A stretch of 64,000 nucleotides of DNA from an uncultured beta proteobacterium (GCA_903876735.1 CAIRAW010000002.1:1-64000), one strand, 5' to 3'; counted from the first letter of the stretch, positions 1 through 7,905 are shown. Notes: generated from the sequence alone by a model not told the origin. Numbers and translations are program-made.

Positions 1-139
1 CGACCGTTCTGGCATCGTGACCGGTGATTCTGGCCAGATACCCAAATCGGTCACGGTCGACCAGAATGGTCGGTCACGATGAATCAGAATCCTCGGTCAC
101 GATCCACCAGAATCACCGGTCACAGTGTCCCAGAATACC
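1..139. repeat. 23-bp tandem repeats with one inverted copy
   Basis: Four head-to-tail units of exactly 23 bp lie at 48-70, 71-93, 94-116 and 117-139. Each begins CGGTCAC and carries CAGAAT at the same position. An inverted copy lies at 1-23, with its own GATTCTGG-like continuation to about 35, so the two arrays face each other. The array may continue left of the window. Multiple short internal repeats are typical of transposase-binding ends of IS21-family elements, and similar spacing is seen in plasmid iterons. No transposase or replication gene is visible here, so the role is inferred. It is not a CRISPR array, because there are no spacers. Confidence 0.75.
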
Positions 140-441
140 CAATAAATATTTACGAGTTGCGATGAAGTTGCTATGAGTCGCATGAAGGAGTTAAAGAAAA
201 AAGTTGCTTGTTTCGAGTCGCTTGTGACATGTCACTCGTGAGACAAATGAGTAACTATGGACAGCGACAAGAAACAAGAAACACAAAGCGACTTGAAACT
301 GAAACGTGATACATGCGACAAGAGACATGCGACGTTTTTTCTGAAGAGAACTCCGAATGCAACTGAAGCGACAGTCGAGACCGCGACTGAAGCTACAGCG
401 ACAACTTTCGTAACTCAGCATAATAACTTGAAAGGAAATAT
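140..441. other. Non-coding stretch rich in GTCGC/GCGAC motifs
   Basis: No convincing gene is present. The left half repeats GTTGC or GTCGC (about 155-222) and the right half repeats the complement GCGAC (about 264-400). Bases 207-221 and 264-278 are an imperfect inverted repeat (13 of 15 positions), centred near CATGTCACTCGTGAGAC, so a long hairpin or paired operator is possible. Short reading frames on both strands here have a biased composition produced by the repeats. The 3' end carries AAAGGA just before the next gene. Confidence 0.5.
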
Positions 442-930
442 ATGCTGAATACAAAAATGGAAAATGAAATTGAGATCGCAGTTCGTCTATATGATAACAA
501 ACTCTACGGGACAACCTATGGAAAAGGGCTGTATCGAAAGGCAATTTACAATGGATCGATTGATGTAAATGAATCAGATGCAAAGTATGTCATAGACTTA
601 TTTAGCTATGATGATTGGTGCAATAAAGCAAAGACGGATGAACAAATGGCGATGTTGAAAAATATCGAAAAAAATAAGGACAATTTATATAGTTGGATAA
701 ATAGATACGACAGAATATCAAAACAGAAAACTTTGGTTGATGGCTGTGTCGTGATGAATGCTGAATCAAATGACATGGTTGTTGCACTTAATGACACAGA
801 TTTTGGTGTTGTCGGTCAATTGATGGTCAGTGCCAAGCCATGCAAACAATCAACTAATGGCAAGAAGTCACCGACCCTATTAGCATCAAACTCAGATTTG
901 ACTGAGTGGAAGGCATCGCAAAATATGTAG
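442..930 (+). CDS. Hypothetical protein in the island
   Basis: This 162-residue protein is not one I recognise. It starts at an ATG preceded by AAAGGA at good spacing. It is acidic in its N-terminal two thirds (MENEIEIAVRLYDNK at the start, then many Asp and Lys residues). It has no signal peptide, membrane segment or obvious enzyme motif. The base composition is AT-rich, unlike the chromosomal genes after 4422, which fits acquisition by transfer. A second in-frame Met six codons later could be the start. I am confident that it is translated, with no idea of function. Confidence 0.6.
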   Translation: MLNTKMENEIEIAVRLYDNKLYGTTYGKGLYRKAIYNGSIDVNESDAKYVIDLFSYDDWCNKAKTDEQMAMLKNIEKNKDNLYSWINRYDRISKQKTLVDGCVVMNAESNDMVVALNDTDFGVVGQLMVSAKPCKQSTNGKKSPTLLASNSDLTEWKASQNM

Positions 931-1042
931 ACTTAATCCATGAAGATTCATTCCACGATATTTCATCAAAGGCGAAATATCGGTAGGAATGAATTTGGTA
1001 TGGGAATAGACTTGAATATTCATCAATTAAATGGGGATTCAA

Positions 1043-1483
1043 ATGAGTGTTCTATCAAGTCTTAAGCTGATCAGTGCAAAGCGTCCATCAGCAATTGCGC
1101 CGATTCAAGTGCGTCGTAATAAATTGATTAACAAATTGACAGAGCAAATCGGACTTGCCAATGCATTGCAGAATGGAACGACATACACATCCATGCGTCT
1201 TCGCACGATCAAGAACAAGGAGAGTGGTGAAGTTCGCACAGTCGAAGTCGCAAAGCGTGTGCGTCAGTGGTGGTTCACGGCTGACAGTGGCAAGGTCGTG
1301 ATTCAGCTTCGCTATGGCTCGAAGGTGATCGATATTGCGAAGGGCAAGAACAGCGTCGAGGTCAGCAATGGCGTCGAGCTTATCGCTGTGCTAGAGACGC
1401 TCAAAACAGCGTGTGAGTTGGGTGATTTGGATCAGCAGATCGGCAGTGCTGCTGATGCCGTTAAAGCTCGGTTTAAAAAGTGA
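1043..1483 (+). CDS. Phage-like conserved small protein
   Basis: A 146-residue basic protein. The start at 1043 is chosen because GGGGA lies five bases upstream; an alternative ATG at 1031 would overlap that site. The sequence has an RRNKLINKL..QIGLANA helix, a central KRVRQWWF segment, beta-like strands (KVVIQLRYGSK) and a charged C-terminus ending AVKARFKK. From memory this layout resembles small conserved proteins of T4-like and cyanophage genomes with an RRWWF core, but I cannot confirm it. No enzymatic motif is visible. A decayed second copy of its 3' end lies at 2623-2715, so a homologous gene was once beside it. Confidence 0.7.
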   Translation: MSVLSSLKLISAKRPSAIAPIQVRRNKLINKLTEQIGLANALQNGTTYTSMRLRTIKNKESGEVRTVEVAKRVRQWWFTADSGKVVIQLRYGSKVIDIAKGKNSVEVSNGVELIAVLETLKTACELGDLDQQIGSAADAVKARFKK

Positions 1484-1522
1484 AAGCGCGTACAGAAAAT
1501 TTAGAAAATTACTACATTAGAG

Positions 1523-2035
1523 TCAGTCAGGGTATGAATTTGAAATGTGATTTATAAGTAGATGATTGTCAGAGCTAAATACAAAATTTGAGACCGAGGC
1601 ATTCAAAGATCTTTTAATGGATAAGCCACTTACAATTCCATTAAAATTCAATTTAACACGGCATCTATTTTCTCCTTTAGAACTCTCATCCCATCGAATC
1701 TCATAGCCTTGAAATTGGCCATTTTCGTTTAGCTTTTGGCCAATTGGATCGGATAAAACTGATAAAGAAATGCCAAGATTCGTAATCCCCTCAGCCTCAT
1801 TACACATATTTTTATAATCAGCATCACTAATTTTGACGCAACTGCTACGCTCATACTCATTACATCCGAAGAGATCGTACTTAAACCCTCGCTTATAATT
1901 TTTTTCATGCCTTTCAGAAATATTTTCTTCCACTTTTTGATCCTCCGAAGTCTTACTGAAGTTCGATTTTTCTTCTGAGCACCCTAATCCTGCAGTTATA
2001 AGAATCAAAACAAGTAATATTTTTGTTAGATGCAT
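1523..2035 (-). CDS. Putative lipoprotein
   Basis: A 170-residue protein with a lipoprotein signal peptide: a Lys-containing start, a hydrophobic run (LLVLILITAGLG) and a Cys at about residue 19 in the lipobox GLGC. The mature part is hydrophilic with several Cys (FGCNEYERSSC, CNEAEG, NRCRVK), which suggests disulfides in the periplasm. I do not recognise a domain. It is one of four exported-protein genes in a row on the minus strand, all AT-rich, so they were probably acquired together. The gene lies between the intact phage-like gene and its decayed copy. Confidence 0.6.
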   Translation of the reverse strand: MHLTKILLVLILITAGLGCSEEKSNFSKTSEDQKVEENISERHEKNYKRGFKYDLFGCNEYERSSCVKISDADYKNMCNEAEGITNLGISLSVLSDPIGQKLNENGQFQGYEIRWDESSKGENRCRVKLNFNGIVSGLSIKRSLNASVSNFVFSSDNHLLINHISNSYPD

Positions 2036-2137
2036 ATTTTCTAGAAGTCATATTTATAACCGAGATACTTTATTAATATCAATGGCTTCCACTTTCGACA
2101 TAATTTGTAATAATTTTTACTGCATGTTGATTTTAAT

Positions 2138-2575
2138 TTACTTTATGCTCGATTCGAGCACACATCCACCATCCCACTTATTTTCCGCATCTATTGCCAT
2201 GAATAAGAAATTCTCATCGCATGTTTCTTCTTTGTTTGATATGAGTCCCAATACTGCACTCGGAGACGCTCTAAACCATTTCATTAAACATTTTCCAGAA
2301 GTTCCATCCTCTTTTCTTTCAAGTTCAAAAGTATAGACTCTTCCATTGACAGTAACAGATTTTGCACTCCCTCTTTTATATTCAATATCTAATAATTTAG
2401 GTTGCATGGTTTCTTTTGAACTCATGCACGCATATTTAGTTACAAATTGATTTGCTACAACAAGTTCTTTCTTTTCGCTGTTGTTCACTGAAACATCAAC
2501 AGTTTCTTTCTTTCCACAACCTTGCAGTGCAAGGCCAATGAATGCAGACAAAACAAAAAAAATAAGTTTATTCAT
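2138..2575 (-). CDS. Putative lipoprotein
   Basis: A 145-residue protein. Its N-terminus (MNKLIFFVLSAFIGLALQGC) is a textbook lipoprotein signal with lipobox LQGC at residue 20. The mature region contains several Cys residues (KYACMSSKE, GKCLMKWF, ETCDENF, GGCVLES). The pattern of a short Lys-rich linker followed by a Cys-containing domain resembles the neighbouring lipoprotein at 1523-2035, although I see no clear sequence identity. The upstream sequence on the minus strand has AAGGAAT before the ATG. Function unknown. Confidence 0.6.
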   Translation of the reverse strand: MNKLIFFVLSAFIGLALQGCGKKETVDVSVNNSEKKELVVANQFVTKYACMSSKETMQPKLLDIEYKRGSAKSVTVNGRVYTFELERKEDGTSGKCLMKWFRASPSAVLGLISNKEETCDENFLFMAIDAENKWDGGCVLESSIK

Positions 2576-2622
2576 TTTAATTCCTTATTTAAAGTTGATC
2601 GTTCAATAGTATAACTAAGGTA

Positions 2623-2715
2623 ATCGCTGTTCTTGAGACGCTCAAATCAGCATTTGAGTTGGATCAGCAGATTTCGGGTGCTGCTGACGCTGTCAAGGCT
2701 CGGTTTAAGAAGTAG
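2623..2715 (+). pseudogene. Decayed second copy of the 1043-1483 gene (3' end)
   Basis: Translation of 2623-2715 gives IAVLETLKSAFELDQQISG and then AADAVKARFKK and a stop. This matches the last 33 residues of the gene at 1043-1483, with a 9-base deletion that removes GDL or an equivalent triplet. Many differences are at third codon positions (GCC/GCT, GTT/GTC, AAA/AAG), so the copy diverged under protein-level selection before it was truncated. No 5' part is found upstream; the sequence before 2623 is unrelated. It is therefore a remnant of a homologue and not a recent duplication. Confidence 0.85.
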
Positions 2716-2729
2716 AGTGTGCACCAAAT

Positions 2730-3008
2730 TCAACGAGCGTAAGCCTTTGATACCTTGAGGCCACGCTCAGTATTTTCGACACAATCTCGGTATTTCCCTT
2801 CTGTCTTAGATGTCTCTGCATCATTCAAGATACTCTTTAAAGGGCCATAGAGTTTCGCAAGAGGTGGCATTGCGGGTGTCTTTTTTAAAATAACAATTAA
2901 ATCTGATCTTAATCGATCTATATTAGATTGACACAAACCAAGTGTAGAGGATTCAGCAACTTTAAAACAAAATGCTAATGAAATTAAAATCGCAATTTTT
3001 GCATACAT
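2730..3008 (-). CDS. Small exported protein
   Basis: A 92-residue protein with an N-terminal hydrophobic segment (IAILISLAFCFKVAES) that fits a cleavable signal peptide. The mature part is about 73 residues, apparently all alpha-helical, with two Cys residues (LGLCQSN and RDCVENTERG) that could form one disulfide. Such two-Cys helical hairpins are common in small periplasmic proteins of beta- and gammaproteobacteria, but I cannot assign a family. It sits between two lipoprotein genes in the same orientation. Confidence 0.55.
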   Translation of the reverse strand: MYAKIAILISLAFCFKVAESSTLGLCQSNIDRLRSDLIVILKKTPAMPPLAKLYGPLKSILNDAETSKTEGKYRDCVENTERGLKVSKAYAR

Positions 3009-3051
3009 TTAGGTTGTCGTCATTAATTTGTTGCTAAATATCATATATATA

Positions 3052-3618
3052 CTATTTACCGTACTTCTTTACATAATTATCATTGGCTGTTGCACGTACT
3101 TCTTCTGTTGAGCAATCTGAACTCTTAGTTTTTAATTTTTCTACATTAATATCGCCGCCCGTCTTAATGTTTCCATTTGTCATCAAGCTATTAACAACTT
3201 CTTCTCTTCGTTTTTTTAGCGCATTAACTGCAATTTCTTCGGGAAAATCTTTCATTATGTCAGCCACCTTCTTGACATATGTTGTTTGATATTCCTTTGT
3301 AATATTCAAATCAAACAAACCTTCTTCCATTGTTATTTTAGTTATTTGTCCGTTTTTGATCCCCTCAATGGTTGGATTTATTTGAGTTTTTATTTCAATG
3401 TCATATACTAAATCGCAATCGAAGTATTTAAAGACTTCCGCAGATATATTTTCAAATTTTTTGTTACTCTCTGCTTTTGTATTTGCAGAAAATTTCACTT
3501 CATTATTTGCGGTTTCTTTCTCCACATTTATTACTGAATCAGCTTGTTTTGAACACGCTGTTATTCCCAAGGAGAGAACTATGGGCAACAGAAAAGCTAG
3601 ACGCGAGTTGGTCTTCAT
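3052..3618 (-). CDS. Putative lipoprotein
   Basis: A 188-residue protein with a lipoprotein signal: MKTNSRLAFLLPIVLSLG, then ITAC at residues 19-22. The mature domain is Lys- and Glu-rich. It has one Cys (YFDCDLV) in the middle and one near the C-terminus (SSDCSTEE), a possible disulfide pair. No known domain is recognised. It is the first gene of the minus-strand run of exported proteins, and its upstream region faces the plus-strand gene at 3737, so the 120 bases between them must hold divergent promoters. Confidence 0.6.
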   Translation of the reverse strand: MKTNSRLAFLLPIVLSLGITACSKQADSVINVEKETANNEVKFSANTKAESNKKFENISAEVFKYFDCDLVYDIEIKTQINPTIEGIKNGQITKITMEEGLFDLNITKEYQTTYVKKVADIMKDFPEEIAVNALKKRREEVVNSLMTNGNIKTGGDINVEKLKTKSSDCSTEEVRATANDNYVKKYGK

Positions 3619-3736
3619 TGAAGTTTCTTTCTTATTTGAATCGTCGCAGCCTTCCCCACTGTTTTCGACGATGTGCGTTGATGTTTGTCAAAGTCTACTC
3701 CCTTTCCTTCGTCATGTGTAAGCAATTGCTAAATAC

Positions 3737-4102
3737 ATGATGCTGATCACTGACATAACCTCTCACAGACTGTTCGACTCCACGATCCGTCTCCATGAAG
3801 CCACGAAAACGACGACCGTCAGAACATCGATTTACGCTGAGAACGCCACAGACGCGAAGCTGAGGCTCACGGCGCTGTACAGAAAAGGCAGCGTGTTGTC
3901 GTTTGATATCACGGAGTCCGATCTGAAGTCACAGAGGGGCACTCAGACGCTGACGGCCGATCAGTTGAGACTCAAGTCGCTTGCCGACCAAAAATCGCTT
4001 GTAGCTCAGAATGAAAAGCGTGAACGAGCGCGACAAAAGATGGTCAAAGCTCAACAAGCTGTGCAGAAGGCGAATGCTGCGAAGTTGTCAGTGGGTGCGT
4101 GA
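3737..4102 (+). CDS. Hypothetical phage-like protein
   Basis: A 121-residue protein with two parts. Residues 1-65 look like a small alpha/beta domain (SIYAENATDAKLRLTALYRK, then GSVLSFDITESD). Residues 75-121 form a Lys-, Gln- and Ala-rich helix (EKRERARQKMVKAQQAVQ). Start at the first of two adjacent ATGs (3737 or 3740); no strong ribosome site is seen. The sequence is less AT-rich than the lipoprotein genes. It is the last gene before the attachment site. No family is assigned; the basic helical tail is like that of small phage-encoded proteins. Confidence 0.5.
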   Translation: MMLITDITSHRLFDSTIRLHEATKTTTVRTSIYAENATDAKLRLTALYRKGSVLSFDITESDLKSQRGTQTLTADQLRLKSLADQKSLVAQNEKRERARQKMVKAQQAVQKANAAKLSVGA

Positions 4103-4270
4103 TGTCACTTCAAAGGACATCGTGTGGGTGTTGCGGTACGATTTGTTCCATTCAGAACAGCTTCTTCAATCTCAATAATCCGCTTTCTTTCGAGCTACAC
4201 ATAGTCTACACAAAAAATATTTTTCGTCTTGAAAGCCAACAAACATGCGGGTTTCGACGCATCTTCCTGT
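4103..4270. other. Gene-free stretch before the attachment site
   Basis: No gene is supported in these 168 bases. Reading frames that cross the region also run through the tRNA fragment and are therefore not believable. The only notable segment is an AT-rich run (CACAAAAAATATTTTTCG) near 4208-4225. Integrase core sites commonly sit beside such sequence, but I cannot identify arm-type or core-type sites by eye. Confidence 0.4.
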
Positions 4271-4325
4271 ACTCGAAATCAGGCGTACCGCAAGGTACCG
4301 TGGGTTCGAATCCCACCCTCCGCCA
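4271..4325 (+). other. 3' fragment of tRNA-Ser(CGA): likely attachment site
   Basis: The sequence begins inside an anticodon loop (ACTCGAAATC, anticodon CGA). It continues through a long variable-arm hairpin (GTACC-GCAA-GGTAC) and a perfect T-arm (GTGGG-TTCGAAT-CCCAC) to a 3' CCA. The 5' half of a tRNA is missing: bases before 4271 do not pair as an anticodon stem and contain no D-arm. The 3' acceptor strand is two bases short (CCTCC before GCCA, where seven bases are expected), so this copy cannot form a normal tRNA. Tyrosine integrases often recombine in the anticodon loop or 3' half of tRNA genes, so this is read as the distal attachment site of an island lying to the left. Confidence 0.75.
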
Positions 4326-4337
4326 GATAGCCAATAG

Positions 4338-4363
4338 AAATGCGCCTCACGGCGCATTTTTTT
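4338..4363 (+). terminator. Rho-independent terminator after the tRNA fragment
   Basis: AAATGCGCC, a TCAC loop and GGCGCATTT form a nine-base-pair hairpin followed by a T run. It probably was the terminator of the tRNA gene. It now isolates the island from the DUF3348 operon that begins at 4422. Confidence 0.8.
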
Positions 4364-4421
4364 GTTCGTTCCCATCCTTATTCCCATCAATTTTGGATAC
4401 GCATAATTCGCGAACGACCCT

Positions 4422-5186
4422 ATGACGCGAACCCAGCGGCGTACCAACTTCAACAGTTCCAGACTGATCCAGATGCTCGCTGACCTGGCGCTTCTGGATG
4501 CGCCTGAACCGAAGTTTGCCTTTGCGGAAAAGCTCGGGCAATGGGTGGACTTTGTCAGCGCCAACACCCTGTCTTCCGCGCTCAGCGCCATCACGGTCAG
4601 CCCCAAGGGTGGGACATCCGCAAGCCAGCCGGCCACGCTGGCCGAAGAGCTCGTACGAACACGGACCAAACTGGAAAATTCGATCACCAAGAGCTTTGCG
4701 CAGCAGGCGGCCAGCGCGCGAAGGGAGCCGTCATTCGCAAAGCCCGGCAAGCCCTTTGACGTGGCGAGCGCCTACCTGCCGTTTCGCCGAAACTATCTCG
4801 CGCATCAGCGCGATATGGACCTGAGTATTCGCCCCCTGCGCGCCAACGCAAGGGAGGCGCTTGCCAGGTCATCACCCGCGCTCAGGAAACTGGCCGTGCT
4901 GGATGCGACCCTCGAATCCATACTCAATGACCGCGAAAGCAAGTTGCTTGCGACGCTGGCGTCGCTTCTTGAAAAACGCTTTGCCCGATTGTTCAAGTCG
5001 CATCAGCAAGAACTGACCGATACGCAACAAGCGGACAACCCGGGTCTGTGGATGGAGCCGGGAGGCTGGCTGGCGCGCTTTTGCACCGAGCTTCAGACCG
5101 TGCTGCTTGCGGAACTGGACCTTCGCCTGCAACCGGTTGTGGGACTGATTGAAACATTCAATAACGAGAAACCAAAACCGCCATGA
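4422..5186 (+). CDS. DUF3348 family protein
   Basis: A 254-residue soluble protein. The N-terminal segment (SSRLIQMLADLALLD, then FAEKLGQWVDFVSANTLSSAL) and the middle FRRNYLAHQRDMDLSIRPLRANAREALA are characteristic of DUF3348, a family with no known function that in betaproteobacteria is encoded before DUF802, OmpA-like and DUF2894 genes. That same order follows here. It is rich in helices and Arg, with no signal peptide, so it is presumably cytoplasmic. The stop overlaps the next ATG by four bases (ATGA), which suggests translational coupling. The start is supported only by position; the ribosome site is weak. The name is from memory of the family and its neighbourhood. Confidence 0.85.
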   Translation: MTRTQRRTNFNSSRLIQMLADLALLDAPEPKFAFAEKLGQWVDFVSANTLSSALSAITVSPKGGTSASQPATLAEELVRTRTKLENSITKSFAQQAASARREPSFAKPGKPFDVASAYLPFRRNYLAHQRDMDLSIRPLRANAREALARSSPALRKLAVLDATLESILNDRESKLLATLASLLEKRFARLFKSHQQELTDTQQADNPGLWMEPGGWLARFCTELQTVLLAELDLRLQPVVGLIETFNNEKPKPP

Positions 5187-7264
5187 ACAAACACTTTTTC
5201 AGCGCCGTCTTTGCGTTGGGCGCCGCAGCCATCGTTTGGGCGGGAGCCGGGTTTGTCGGCTCCAACACCCTGGCGCTGGTGATGACCCTGGTCATCGCGG
5301 CGGTCTATGGCTTCGGCGCGCTTGAATTGCACCGGTTTCGTCAGGCCAGTTCGGCCTTGTCAGCGGCACTGCTGACGATTCCTGAGACGCTGACGGATCT
5401 CGGCGACTGGCTCGCCAGCCTGCCTTCTTCACTGCAGAATGCCGTGCGGCTGCGCATCGAAGGCGAGCGCGTCGGCCTGCCGGGGCCGGCTCTCACGCCC
5501 TATCTGGTGGGACTGCTGGTGATGCTGGGGATGCTGGGCACTTTTCTGGGCATGGTCATGACCCTCAATGGCGCCGTTTTTGCCCTGGAAGGAACGTCCG
5601 ATCTGGCGTCGATTCGCGCTGCGTTTGCGGCCCCGATCAAAGGCTTGGGCCTGGCGTTCGGCACTTCTGTGGCGGGGGTTGCAGCCTCAGCGATGCTGGG
5701 CCTGATGTCAGCACTCAGTCGCCGCGAAAGAATGCTGAGCGCGCAACTGCTTGACAACAAGATTGCGACCACATTGCGTGGCTTCTCACTCACCCATCAA
5801 CGCCAGGAGACGTTCAAGGCGCTGCAGGCACAGTCCAGCGCCCTGCCTGCACTGGCTGACAAACTGCAGACCTTGATGTCGCAGATGGAGCGCATGAGCC
5901 TGCAACTCAATGACCGATTGCTCAGCAACCAGGAAAATTTTCATGGCGATGTCAAAGTCGTCTACACCGACCTGGCGCGCTCGGTCGACCAATCCCTGCG
6001 CAATGCGCTGAGCCAGAGCGCGCAGCTTGCGGGCGAGAGCATCAAGCCGGTGGTCGAAGCTGCCATGAGCGGGATTTCGCAAGATGCCAGCTTGATGCAC
6101 GAACGCATGATCGCCACAACGCAGCAGCAACTCGACGGGCTTTCCGGCCGGTTTGGGACGACCGCATCTGCTGTGGCCGCGACCTTTGAGCAGCACTCGG
6201 CGTCGCTGCTGGTCGCCGTGCGTGAAACCTATGCCGGCTTGCAGGCCGATCAGGCGTCGCGTGACAGCCAGCGGCTGTCCGCGTGGCTGGGCTCGCTCGA
6301 AACCATGGCCGCCACACTCCAGCGTGAATGGCAACAAAGCGGGGCACAGACGCTGCTCCAGCAGCAGCAAGTCTGCAGCACCCTGACGAGGACCGCGCAC
6401 GAGATGAGCGAGCAGGCGCAGGCCAGCGCCAGCGCTACCTTGGGTGAAATCGCGCGCTTGATGACAGGCTCGGAAGCATTGATTCAATCCCGCATGGCTG
6501 CGGAAACGCACTGGACACAGCAGCACGACGAGCGCATGGATCAATTGACGCGCCTGCTGCGCGAGGAACTCGGCGCGCTCAGAGACGCGGAAAGCGTTCG
6601 TGGCAATGCAGCGGTTGATCGTCTGGGTGAATTGCAAGCAGCGCTCGCCGGGCATTTAACGACCCTGGGCACGGCACTGGAAGACCCGATCACGCGCCTC
6701 ATCCAGACCGCCTCTGAAGCGCCACGCGCCGCCGCAGAAGTCATAGGCCAGTTGCGCCGGGAAGTCTCCAGCAGTGCCGCGCGGGATAACGAACTGCTGG
6801 AGGAACGCAGCCGTATCCTGGAAACACTGAACGCACTGCTCGCGTCCATCCATCACGCCTCGGCTGAACAGCGCGCCGTGATCGACTCGCTGGTGAGTTC
6901 CTCGGCGCTGGCGATCAAGCAGACTGGCAGCCAGTTTTCAGAGCGCGTGGACCTCGAGACTGCCAAGCTCTCCGACATTGCCGCCCACGTCACCAGCAGC
7001 GCCGTTGACGTGTCGAGCCTGAGTGAATCCTTCGGCTTTGCGGTGCGCTCGTTCGGTGATGCCAACGAGAAGCTGATCACAAACCTGCAACGCATTGAAG
7101 GGGCGATGGACAAGTCGATGGCGCGAAGCGACGACCAGCTGGCCTATTACGTGGCCCAGGCGCGCGAAATCATTGATCTGAGCATCATGTCGCAAAAAGA
7201 AATCGTCGAGGAACTGCGCCAACTTCCTGGCAAGCAGGCTTCGCCGGCGCCAGAGGCTGCCTGA
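5183..7264 (+). CDS. DUF802 protein: MotA/TolQ-like membrane domain with long coiled-coil tail
   Basis: A 693-residue protein. Two hydrophobic segments lie at residues 4-50, and two more at about 107-132 (YLVGLLVMLGMLGTFLGMV) and 155-178 (GLGLAFGTSVAGVAASAML). The last two resemble the channel-lining helices of MotA, TolQ, ExbB and ZorA. Residues 190-680 are a Gln-, Ala- and Ser-rich helical tail (many LQ, HE and RLGEL heptad-like stretches), with the DUF802 family region near the C-terminus. Known MotA-family proteins form pentamers around a MotB-type dimer; the next gene encodes a MotB-type protein. Inferred role: the stator of an ion-driven motor whose tail reaches into the cytoplasm. Overlaps on both sides (4 bases and 1 base) make it part of one transcription unit. 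Confidence 0.85.
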   Translation: MNKHFFSAVFALGAAAIVWAGAGFVGSNTLALVMTLVIAAVYGFGALELHRFRQASSALSAALLTIPETLTDLGDWLASLPSSLQNAVRLRIEGERVGLPGPALTPYLVGLLVMLGMLGTFLGMVMTLNGAVFALEGTSDLASIRAAFAAPIKGLGLAFGTSVAGVAASAMLGLMSALSRRERMLSAQLLDNKIATTLRGFSLTHQRQETFKALQAQSSALPALADKLQTLMSQMERMSLQLNDRLLSNQENFHGDVKVVYTDLARSVDQSLRNALSQSAQLAGESIKPVVEAAMSGISQDASLMHERMIATTQQQLDGLSGRFGTTASAVAATFEQHSASLLVAVRETYAGLQADQASRDSQRLSAWLGSLETMAATLQREWQQSGAQTLLQQQQVCSTLTRTAHEMSEQAQASASATLGEIARLMTGSEALIQSRMAAETHWTQQHDERMDQLTRLLREELGALRDAESVRGNAAVDRLGELQAALAGHLTTLGTALEDPITRLIQTASEAPRAAAEVIGQLRREVSSSAARDNELLEERSRILETLNALLASIHHASAEQRAVIDSLVSSSALAIKQTGSQFSERVDLETAKLSDIAAHVTSSAVDVSSLSESFGFAVRSFGDANEKLITNLQRIEGAMDKSMARSDDQLAYYVAQAREIIDLSIMSQKEIVEELRQLPGKQASPAPEAA

Positions 7265-7905
7265 TGGAAGACAACGACGCTGGCATGGAGCAGACTGCGC
7301 CGGTCTGGGCCGTCTTTGGCGACCTGATGGCAGGCTTGCTAGGGGCATTTGTGCTGTTGCTGGTTGGCGTTCTGGTGGTCCAGCTGCAATTGGCAACACA
7401 TCTGCAGGACGAGGTGAAGAAACGCCAGGTTGAAGAACAGCGCCGCATCACGTTGGAAAAGGCGTTGGCCATTCCGCTGGCCGCCGGGCGAATCACCTTG
7501 ACCAACGGGCGCATTGGCATCAGCGGCCGCGTCCTGTTCTCGCTCAATTCCGACCAGTTGCAGCCTGAGGGTCGGCAACTCTTGAACAGCCTGGTCCTGC
7601 CGCTGCGGGCCTATTTGACCGCGCGCGATGAACTGCTGATGGTCAGCGGCTTCACCGACGACCGGTCGATTCGCGAAGGCAACTCCCGTTTTGCTGACAA
7701 CTGGGAGCTGTCGGCCCAACGCGCTTTGACGGTCACCCGGGCATTGATCGAGGAAGGGATGCCGGCTTCAATGGTTTTTGCGGCGGCCTTTGGTGCCGAG
7801 CAGCCAGTCAAACCCAACATCGATGAATCGGCGCGTGCTCAGAACCGCCGGGTTGAAATGGCGCCCGTGCCCAAAGCCAGCAACGCGAAAAGTGCCGCGC
7901 CATGA
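7264..7905 (+). CDS. OmpA/MotB-like peptidoglycan-binding protein
   Basis: A 213-residue protein. One N-terminal transmembrane helix (residues about 16-42) starts with GDLMAGLLGAFVLLLVG. The Asp at residue 20, followed by LM, is in the position of the proton-carrying Asp of MotB, whose motif is ADLMTALM. A short coiled coil follows, then an OmpA C-terminal domain (residues about 75-205) with VLFSLNSDQL, SGFTDD, NWELSAQRA and NRRVEM, the residues that hold peptidoglycan. The protein is thus inserted in the inner membrane with its OmpA domain in the periplasm. It is expected to pair with the DUF802 protein. The gene starts one base inside the preceding stop codon. Confidence 0.85.
   Translation: MEDNDAGMEQTAPVWAVFGDLMAGLLGAFVLLLVGVLVVQLQLATHLQDEVKKRQVEEQRRITLEKALAIPLAAGRITLTNGRIGISGRVLFSLNSDQLQPEGRQLLNSLVLPLRAYLTARDELLMVSGFTDDRSIREGNSRFADNWELSAQRALTVTRALIEEGMPASMVFAAAFGAEQPVKPNIDESARAQNRRVEMAPVPKASNAKSAAP

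Noticed and set aside
1..139. CRISPR array
   Set aside because: The 23-bp units are contiguous without spacers, so this is a tandem repeat.
2082..2336. An 84-codon plus-strand frame
   Set aside because: It is antisense to the lipoprotein gene at 2138-2575 and lacks a ribosome site.
3028..3740. T4-type late promoters (CTAAATA) in the island
   Set aside because: The match to TATAAATA is partial and AT-rich DNA gives such matches by chance. I could not support a phage origin on this basis.
4099..4425. A 108-codon frame across the attachment site
   Set aside because: It runs through the tRNA fragment and its terminator, so it is a chance reading frame.
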